This document shows positions 4,157-9,751 of a stretch of DNA of 9,751 nt, piece after piece; positions within the stretch are counted from its first letter, which is position 1, and every line of letters starts with the position of its first letter. Source of the stretch: Gemmataceae bacterium (lineage in GTDB: Bacteria > Planctomycetota > Planctomycetia > Gemmatales > Gemmataceae); NCBI GenBank assembly GCA_017853285.1, contig JAFMJU010000117.1, positions 1 to 9,751 of the forward strand, read 5' to 3'. The notes beneath the pieces were generated by a model. The model did no database searches, was not told the origin of the DNA, and saw only the letters and a program-made list of their open reading frames with translations. The position numbers and the translations under genes were made by a program.

Positions 4157-5668
4157 ATGCACAGGTATTATCCGGACTTTGCCACATTCCAATCGCTGGC
4201 CCGACAACCGGGAATCGGACTGGTTCCGGTCTACCGCCAGGTGAGTTCCGACAGCCTCACGCCGGTGCTGGCTTTCCATCGGCTGGGGGACGCGCGTTGG
4301 TCCTTCCTGTTTGAAAGCGTGGTGGGTGGGGAAAAGCCGGGCCGTTACAGCTTCCTGGGGGCTGACCCCTTCTGCCGTTTTGTCGCCAAGGGAAATTCCG
4401 TAACCATCACGCACGCCGACGGACGCGAGGAGCACCAGACGGTCGCGGACCCGCTGCGCGCCCTGGAGGCATTGATCGAGAAACACAAGGCCCCGCACCT
4501 TCCCGGCATGCCGCGCTTTCTGGGCGGGGCGGTGGGCCACGCGGGGTATGACACCGTGCGGTGGGTGGAGCATCTGCCCGACGCGCCGCCGGATGACCGG
4601 GATCTACCCGACTTGGCGTTCGCGCTGTACGACCGCATGGTTGTCTTCGACCAAATCAACAAGACCGTGCTCGTGGTGGCCCATGCCCGCGCGGAGGGTG
4701 ATCCGCGTGAGCAGTATGAGAAGGCCTGCCGGCAAGTGGATAGCCTGGTGGAGCGGATCCGCGACGGGGCGACGCTTCCGGTGGTGGACCTGGCGCCGCT
4801 GGGTGAGGTGACCGGAGATTACCATTCCACCTTCACCCGGGAAAAATTCCATGAGGCCGTCGCCAAGGCGAAGGAGTACATCCTTGCCGGCGACATCTTC
4901 CAGGTGGTCCTGAGCCAGCGGCTGGAGGCAAAGACGGATTCCTCGCCTTTCACCATCTACCGGGCGCTGCGGGTGGTGAATCCCAGCCCGTTTTTGTTCC
5001 TGCTGCGCGAGGGGGATCTGAGCCTGGTGGGCAGTTCCCCGGAGATCATGACCAGGCTTGAGGACGGAGAGCTGACCATCCGCCCCCTGGCCGGGACCCG
5101 GCGGCGGGGAAAAGACAGCGCCGAGGACGAGGCGCTCGCGACGGAATTGCTGGCCGATCCCAAGGAGCGGGCCGAGCACATCATGCTGGTGGACCTGGGG
5201 CGGAATGACGTGGGTCTGGTGAGCGAATTCGGCAGCGTGCGGCTGAAGGATGTGCTCACCGTGGAACGGTACAGCCATGTGATGCACCTGTGCAGCACCG
5301 TGACGGGCAAACTGCGTCCGGGCATGAGCGCGCTGGATGCGCTGCGGGCCTGTCTGCCGGCGGGGACGCTTTCGGGGGCGCCCAAGGTGCGGGCGATGGA
5401 GATCATCGACGAACTGGAACCGGTGCGCCGCGGGCCCTACGGTGGCGCCGTGGGTTATGTGGATTTCTCGGGCAACATGGATACTTGCATTGCCCTGCGG
5501 ACACTGGTGTTGCGCAAGGGAGCCGCCCACCTGCAGGCCGGGGCCGGGGTGGTGGCGGACAGCATCCCGGAAAACGAATGGCAGGAGACGCTGAACAAGG
5601 CGCGCGGCCTGTTGCGGGCGCTGAAGCTGGCCGAACAGATCGACCAGCAGGACGGATCCACCCACTGA
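4157..5668 (+). CDS. trpE: Anthranilate synthase component I
   Basis: Catalyses chorismate plus ammonia (from the TrpG glutaminase partner) to anthranilate, the first committed step of tryptophan synthesis, in the cytoplasm. The 503 residues match the usual TrpE length. The N-terminal half carries LFESVVGGEKPGRYSFLG (residues 51-68), whose LxES region forms the tryptophan feedback site, and NPSPF at 275-279 also lines it. The chorismate-binding half shows PLAGTRRRG (from 310), HIMLVDLGRNDVG (from 341) and PAGTLSGAPKVRAME (401-415). The Ala in PLAGT (312) is typical of TrpE, whereas PabB has Lys there, so aminodeoxychorismate synthase is unlikely. There is no fused glutaminase domain, and no trpG or other trp gene is in the window, so the pathway is dispersed. 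The start is ATG 4157, since MHRYYPDFATFQSLA aligns with known TrpE starts; GGAG at 4140-4143 is 13 bases away, rather far. The leader shows no run of Trp codons and no attenuator with a T-run. The FAD oxidoreductase gene follows after 22 bases. Confidence 0.96.
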   Translation: MHRYYPDFATFQSLARQPGIGLVPVYRQVSSDSLTPVLAFHRLGDARWSFLFESVVGGEKPGRYSFLGADPFCRFVAKGNSVTITHADGREEHQTVADPLRALEALIEKHKAPHLPGMPRFLGGAVGHAGYDTVRWVEHLPDAPPDDRDLPDLAFALYDRMVVFDQINKTVLVVAHARAEGDPREQYEKACRQVDSLVERIRDGATLPVVDLAPLGEVTGDYHSTFTREKFHEAVAKAKEYILAGDIFQVVLSQRLEAKTDSSPFTIYRALRVVNPSPFLFLLREGDLSLVGSSPEIMTRLEDGELTIRPLAGTRRRGKDSAEDEALATELLADPKERAEHIMLVDLGRNDVGLVSEFGSVRLKDVLTVERYSHVMHLCSTVTGKLRPGMSALDALRACLPAGTLSGAPKVRAMEIIDELEPVRRGPYGGAVGYVDFSGNMDTCIALRTLVLRKGAAHLQAGAGVVADSIPENEWQETLNKARGLLRALKLAEQIDQQDGSTH

Positions 5669-5690
5669 GTGGCCCTAGGCCGGGTGCCCC

Positions 5691-7763
5691 ATGCTCGTAC
5701 CGCTTCTCGCGATGGCCCTGACGGGGATTCCCGGGGCTGATGGTCACGATGTGATCGTGTACGGCGGGACGCCCGGAGGCATTGCCTGCGCCATCCAGGC
5801 CAGGCGCATGGGCAAGACCGCGATTCTGGTGGAACCCACAGCCCATGTGGGTGGGATGACCACCTCGGGGCTGGGTGCGACGGACTCGGGGGAGAAACGG
5901 GTGATCGGTGGAATCGCCCGGGAGTTTTACCGGCGGTTGCGTCAGCATTACGAGAACCCCCGGGCCTGGAACCTGGAATCACGCGACAAGTCTCCCGCCT
6001 GGCGGACTGGACCCAGCGAGGACGCGCAATGGACCTTCGAGCCCAAGGTGGCTGAAAAGGTTTTGGAGGACTGGCTCAAGGAGGCCGGTGTCGAACTTGC
6101 GAAGGGGGACGCCCTTTCCGAGGGAGTGGACGCGGTGGGTCTGGAGGGCAGGCGGATCCGGTCAATCCGCCTGGTGTCCGGAAAAGTGATCCTTGGCCTG
6201 CAGTTTGTTGACGCCAGTTACGAGGGTGATCTGCTCGCCCGCGCGGGGGTGCCCCACCGGGTTGGCAGGGAATCGAACCGCCAGCACAACGAGACGCTCA
6301 ACGGTGTGCAAAGGGCCCGCAACACCCACAACCACCGGTTCCTGAAACCTGTAAGCGGCTACCGGATCGCGGGTGATCCCTCGAGCGGGTTGTTGGCGGG
6401 AATCGAGGCGGAGCTACCCGCCGAGGGCGAGGGGGATTCGCGGCTGCAGGCCTACTGCTTCCGCATGTGCATGACCCGCAACCCGGACAACCTGACCCCG
6501 TGGGCCAAGCCGGCGAATTACCGGGAGGGCGACTACGAGTTGCTGTTCCGGAATTTCGAGGCCGGGGACCTGAGGATCCCGATGCATCCGCTACCCATGC
6601 CCAACGGCAAGACGGACACCAACAACAACGGGGCTTTCAGCACGGATTTCATCGGGGGCAACCGCGGTTACGCCCAGGCGGGCTACGCCGGGCGCGCCGC
6701 CATCGTCCAAAGGCACCTCGAATACCAGCAGGGCCTCATGTGGTCCTTGGCCAATCACCCCCGGGTGCCGCAGGCTGTGCGTGATCATTGCGCCCAATGG
6801 GGATTGGCGCGGGATGAATTCGTCGGCCACGGAAACTGGCCCTGGCAGATCTATGTGCGCGAGGGGAGGCGGCTGGAGGCCGAGCTGATCCAGACCGAGC
6901 GGCATTGCCTGGGTCTGGACCCGGTGCCCGACCCGGTGGGTATGGGCAGCTACAACATGGATTCCCACAACTGCGCCCGGTATGTGGACGCGCGGGGGAA
7001 TGTGCAAAACGAGGGGGATGTGCAGGAGAGCCCGGGCGGGCCGTATCCGGTGAGCTACCGGGCCATGGTTCCCAGGGCAGGAACAGTGGACAACTTGCTG
7101 GTGCCGGTCTGCATCGGCAGCACGCATATCGCCTTCGGGTCGATCCGCATGGAGCCGGTGTTTTTCGTCCTGGGGCAATCGGCCGGGACGGCGGCGGCGC
7201 TGGCGATTGATGACAACTTGAAAGTGGCGGATGTGCCCTACGCCCGATTGCGGGAGCGTTTGCTGCGGGACGGGCAGGTGCTGGAATTTGAACGGCGGCC
7301 CAGGAGGCCGGGAGCGGCGCGGGGTGTAATAGCACCCATTGAGATCGCCAAGTTGCCAGGAATCGTCCGGGATGATGAGCAGGCTTTGGCGGAGGGGAAC
7401 TGGGCCACCAGTTCTTCGGTGCCCGGGTATATTGGGAGCGGTTACCGGCATGATGGCAACACGGGCAAGGGGAAGGGGCGGCTGATTTTCGAGGCGGAAA
7501 TCCCCAAGGGTGGCCGGTATGAGGTCCGCCTGGCCTATTCCCCGAACGCGAACCGAAGCCGCCGGGTGCCGGTGACGGTGGAATATGGAGGCAAGACGGT
7601 GACCGTGCCCGTTGACCAGACCCGGGTGCCCGCCATGGGCAAACCCTTCGTGTCGCTTGGCACCTGGGATTTCCCGGCGGGTGTAAGCCGGGTGATCGTG
7701 GCGAACGAGGGGACCGAGGGGCATGTCACGGCGGACGCCGTGCAGTGGCTGGCGGTGCCGTGA
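5691..7763 (+). CDS. FAD-dependent oxidoreductase (FAD_oxidored family) with C-terminal golvesin/xanthan-lyase-like domain
   Basis: A 690-residue flavoprotein; the reaction and substrate are unknown. Residues 1-18 look like a short signal peptide (MLVPLLAMALTGIPGADG). The Rossmann FAD-binding motif follows at once: VIVYGGTPGGIACAIQA (21-37), an acidic residue at the end of the second strand (LVEP, E48) and GGMTTSGLGATD (54-65). Family signatures further on are NRQHNETLNGV, the stretch YPVSYRAMVPR (about 452), then LLVPVCIGSTHIAFGSIRME and LGQSAGTAAALAI (near 495). From about 565 the sequence changes to a beta-rich domain (NWATSSSVPGYIGSGYRHD, then GGRYEVRLAYSPNANRS and TADAVQWLAV) like the C-terminal modules of xanthan lyases and golvesins, probably for carbohydrate or surface binding. 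There is no twin-arginine motif, though folded flavoproteins often use Tat. The start has no Shine-Dalgarno site; translation may be coupled to trpE, which ends 22 bases upstream. An in-frame ATG at 5712 is an alternative start. Family members in planctomycetes are often next to sulfatases or glycosidases; none is here. Confidence 0.9.
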   Translation: MLVPLLAMALTGIPGADGHDVIVYGGTPGGIACAIQARRMGKTAILVEPTAHVGGMTTSGLGATDSGEKRVIGGIAREFYRRLRQHYENPRAWNLESRDKSPAWRTGPSEDAQWTFEPKVAEKVLEDWLKEAGVELAKGDALSEGVDAVGLEGRRIRSIRLVSGKVILGLQFVDASYEGDLLARAGVPHRVGRESNRQHNETLNGVQRARNTHNHRFLKPVSGYRIAGDPSSGLLAGIEAELPAEGEGDSRLQAYCFRMCMTRNPDNLTPWAKPANYREGDYELLFRNFEAGDLRIPMHPLPMPNGKTDTNNNGAFSTDFIGGNRGYAQAGYAGRAAIVQRHLEYQQGLMWSLANHPRVPQAVRDHCAQWGLARDEFVGHGNWPWQIYVREGRRLEAELIQTERHCLGLDPVPDPVGMGSYNMDSHNCARYVDARGNVQNEGDVQESPGGPYPVSYRAMVPRAGTVDNLLVPVCIGSTHIAFGSIRMEPVFFVLGQSAGTAAALAIDDNLKVADVPYARLRERLLRDGQVLEFERRPRRPGAARGVIAPIEIAKLPGIVRDDEQALAEGNWATSSSVPGYIGSGYRHDGNTGKGKGRLIFEAEIPKGGRYEVRLAYSPNANRSRRVPVTVEYGGKTVTVPVDQTRVPAMGKPFVSLGTWDFPAGVSRVIVANEGTEGHVTADAVQWLAVP

Positions 7764-7772
7764 TCCGGTCGT

Positions 7773-9751
7773 CTAGGATTTGCCCAGCCGGTAGGGTTTG
7801 CCGGCCTTGTAGAGCTTCAGCGTTTCCTGCAGGCGATCCTTGTCTTCCGGCTTGGCCCTGGTGATGGCCTTAATCACCCAGCCGGCCGCGGTTTCGCCCT
7901 GGCCGCAGGCGGCGTAGGCGGCCGCGACAGCCTCGAGGATGGTTGGCTCTTCCCAACCGGTTTCCTCCGCAGCCTTCCTGCCCAATTCCAGGGCCCGGGC
8001 ACTGTCCCGCACCGATTTCTCCGGGGCGGCTGCCAGAAGCAGGGCGGTCTGGGCCATGGTGGAAGGTGTGGCCTCGATGCCCATGGCCTCATCGAAATCC
8101 TCCAGGGCCAGATGGTACTCACCCGCCATTTGCCGCTGGCGGGCGCGCAAAAGCCATGGCCATGCCATGCGTCCGGCCTGGCGAACCAGGTGGTCACAAT
8201 CCTTTTCGGCATCTGCCGGTTTGCCCACGGCGAGCAGGTAATGAACCCGGACCTGCCGGGCGGATACGCTATCGGGATCGGTGGCCAGAGCCTGATCAAT
8301 GTCAGCCTTGGCCTCCTCATGCCGGTTCAGGTGGAGGTGCACTTCGGCCCGCAGGGCGAGGAGGCGGGCGAATCCGCCCGGCTTTCCTTTTTCGGCAAAA
8401 CCGATGGCCTTGTCGAGATCGTCCAGGGCGCGGGCGTTGTTGCCCAGCGCCTGGTTTGACTTGGCGCGGAGGGTCAAGGCCTCGATGTTTTTTTCATCGG
8501 CTTTCAGGGCGCCATCGCAATCGGTGACCGCCCGCGCGTGATCCCCATCGGCCGCGCGCGCCTTGGCCAGGCGCAGCAGCACCTGCGGAGCGCCTGGCAA
8601 GGCCTTGGCAATGGGTTGCAGGTCACGGATTGCCTGCTTCACCTGGCCCTTGGCGAGTAGGGCGTCCACGCGGAGGAGGGCCGCCGCACCCATGCGGGGA
8701 TTCAATTTCAGGGCCTTTTCGGCCGCAACCAGGCAGTCTCCCGCCCTGCCCGCCTTGAACTGGGCCTGGGCCAGCTTCAACCAGAGCTCCGGGTTGGCCG
8801 CCGCCGCCTCAGCCTCCTGCTGGAGCTTCTTGATCTCGGCATCGATGGCGGTCGCCACGGGGCGCGGGATGGGAGTCGCGTTTCGCTGGTCGGTCCTGAC
8901 GCCGTAGCCATCACCCGCGGTCACGGAGGGGCCCGCGTTGGTTCCGAGGACCGCCAGACGATCGGCCACCGGTTGAGCCTTGAGCGGCCGTTCGTGGGCC
9001 TCGGTGGAGATGAGCCGCATGACCAGTTCGGAGAGAACCGGTGGCACTCCCATGCGCAATTCCGGGGGTGTTCGCGGTTTACGGGCGCGCTGCTGATCGC
9101 GCAATTCGGGGGCAGTGGCCGCCTGGTAAGGCATTTCGCCGGTGAGCAGCCAGTAGGCGAGGCAACCCAGCGCGTAGAGGTCTGCCGAGATGTCCCAGGC
9201 ACCCCCGTCGAGGACCTCGGGTGGATAAAAGGGAGTTAAATTAGTTAAAAATTCGTGGCCCGGCCCGCAGGCGGCCAGACGGGCCCCGATGAAGCCGGCC
9301 CAGGGGAACTGCGCGGATTTGCCGTCGAGCGGGGCCCACACCTCCGCGGGGACAATCGGGCCGGCCAGGCATTTGGCCTGGTGGAGGAATCCCAGGGTGT
9401 TCGCGGCCAGTCGGATGATCTGGATTGCCTGGGGGATAGGAGCCCTGCCGTTGCGGGCGGTCTGATCTCCCAGCCAAATTCCCGGTTGAAGCGTTCCGGT
9501 CGCCCAGGGTGTTTCGCCTTCCGGCGACGCATTCAGGAAGGGAACCACCTCCGGGGGCGCAGCTTCCTGGGACCGGCAGGCGATCAGATTGGCAAGGCTT
9601 TCCCGTCCCGGTGGAACGGAGTGGATCCATCCGGCCTCGGGCAACAGGATGGCGCGAATCGGTTCGCCAACGGCTGGACCGGTGGCTTTCAACAAGCGGG
9701 CGCTGCCGGCTGCCGTGGTTTGGGACCCGGCAGGTTCCCAGCCCTCAATGG
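7773..9751 (-). CDS. Pseudokinase-like domain fused to TPR array (N-terminus beyond window)
   Basis: The frame is open to the window edge and stops at TAG 7773-7775, giving 658 visible residues; a TTG at 9695 is in frame but does not look like the true start. Counting from the edge codon (9749), residues about 1-270 have the outline of a Ser/Thr protein kinase: ARLLKATGP and IRAILLPE resemble the second and third strands, an LH helix end near 122 precedes the catalytic loop, YPPEVLDGG (about 175-183) stands for the APE segment, and ADLYALGCLAYWLLTGEMPY (189-208) is a good helix F. The catalytic residues are missing: the VAxK lysine aligns with Ile, the HRD loop reads CLAGPIVPAEV, and DFG reads WAGFIGA. 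From about 318 to the end come roughly nine TPR-like units (such as AEKALKLNP and AKADIDQALATDP), a protein-docking solenoid. No membrane segment is seen between the two, so the visible part seems cytoplasmic. It probably acts as a scaffold rather than an enzyme. It converges on the oxidoreductase gene with 9 bases between the stops. Confidence 0.85.
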   Translation of the reverse strand, partial: IEGWEPAGSQTTAAGSARLLKATGPAVGEPIRAILLPEAGWIHSVPPGRESLANLIACRSQEAAPPEVVPFLNASPEGETPWATGTLQPGIWLGDQTARNGRAPIPQAIQIIRLAANTLGFLHQAKCLAGPIVPAEVWAPLDGKSAQFPWAGFIGARLAACGPGHEFLTNLTPFYPPEVLDGGAWDISADLYALGCLAYWLLTGEMPYQAATAPELRDQQRARKPRTPPELRMGVPPVLSELVMRLISTEAHERPLKAQPVADRLAVLGTNAGPSVTAGDGYGVRTDQRNATPIPRPVATAIDAEIKKLQQEAEAAAANPELWLKLAQAQFKAGRAGDCLVAAEKALKLNPRMGAAALLRVDALLAKGQVKQAIRDLQPIAKALPGAPQVLLRLAKARAADGDHARAVTDCDGALKADEKNIEALTLRAKSNQALGNNARALDDLDKAIGFAEKGKPGGFARLLALRAEVHLHLNRHEEAKADIDQALATDPDSVSARQVRVHYLLAVGKPADAEKDCDHLVRQAGRMAWPWLLRARQRQMAGEYHLALEDFDEAMGIEATPSTMAQTALLLAAAPEKSVRDSARALELGRKAAEETGWEEPTILEAVAAAYAACGQGETAAGWVIKAITRAKPEDKDRLQETLKLYKAGKPYRLGKS

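Noticed and set aside
4604..5665. Minus-strand open frame antisense to trpE
   Set aside because: A shadow caused by the GC-biased codons of trpE; no recognisable motif.
6591..7724. Minus-strand open frame antisense to the oxidoreductase
   Set aside because: Same reason: Pro/Arg/His-rich translation without motifs, inside a well-supported plus-strand gene.

Overview
The window looks like chromosomal DNA from a planctomycete, probably the Gemmata-like branch. The reasons are the GC-rich genes, the dispersed small transcription units with an isolated trpE, and four protein types common in that phylum: a Tat-exported sugar-isomerase-like TIM barrel, an exported leucine-rich-repeat protein, a secreted-looking FAD_oxidored protein, and a kinase-fold protein fused to TPRs. 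The assignment rests on gene content and style; no rRNA or other decisive marker is present.

Layout. Positions 1-654 (+) hold the C-terminal half of a DEAD-box RNA helicase, closed by a strong terminator. A convergent gap (655-1129) holds inverted repeats and the terminator of csrA, which lies on the minus strand (1130-1387). Upstream of csrA is an AT-rich tract (about 38% GC by hand count). Next is a tiny minus-strand ORF (1706-1822) encoding a 38-residue protein with three CxxC pairs. A roughly 370-base divergent gap with a long imperfect hairpin leads into plus-strand genes: a Tat-exported xylose-isomerase-like protein (2193-3113), an exported LRR protein with a Lys/Ala/Asp tail (3201-3938), anthranilate synthase component I (trpE, 4157-5668), and an FAD-dependent oxidoreductase with a C-terminal beta-sandwich-like domain (5691-7763). 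A pseudokinase-TPR gene (7773-9751, minus, running off the window end) converges on the oxidoreductase with only 9 bases between the stop codons.

How the genes relate. There is no single obvious pathway. Terminators separate the helicase, csrA, the isomerase, the LRR gene and trpE into short units; only trpE and the oxidoreductase (22-base gap) look co-transcribed. The isomerase-like protein, the LRR protein and probably the oxidoreductase carry export signals and may act outside the cytoplasmic membrane. CsrA is a post-transcriptional regulator.

I did not find a clear, self-contained, undescribed defence or mobile system. The best candidates for novelty are the kinase-fold protein that lacks every catalytic residue I can align, the tri-CxxC mini-protein, and the AT-rich leader of csrA with several GGA motifs.
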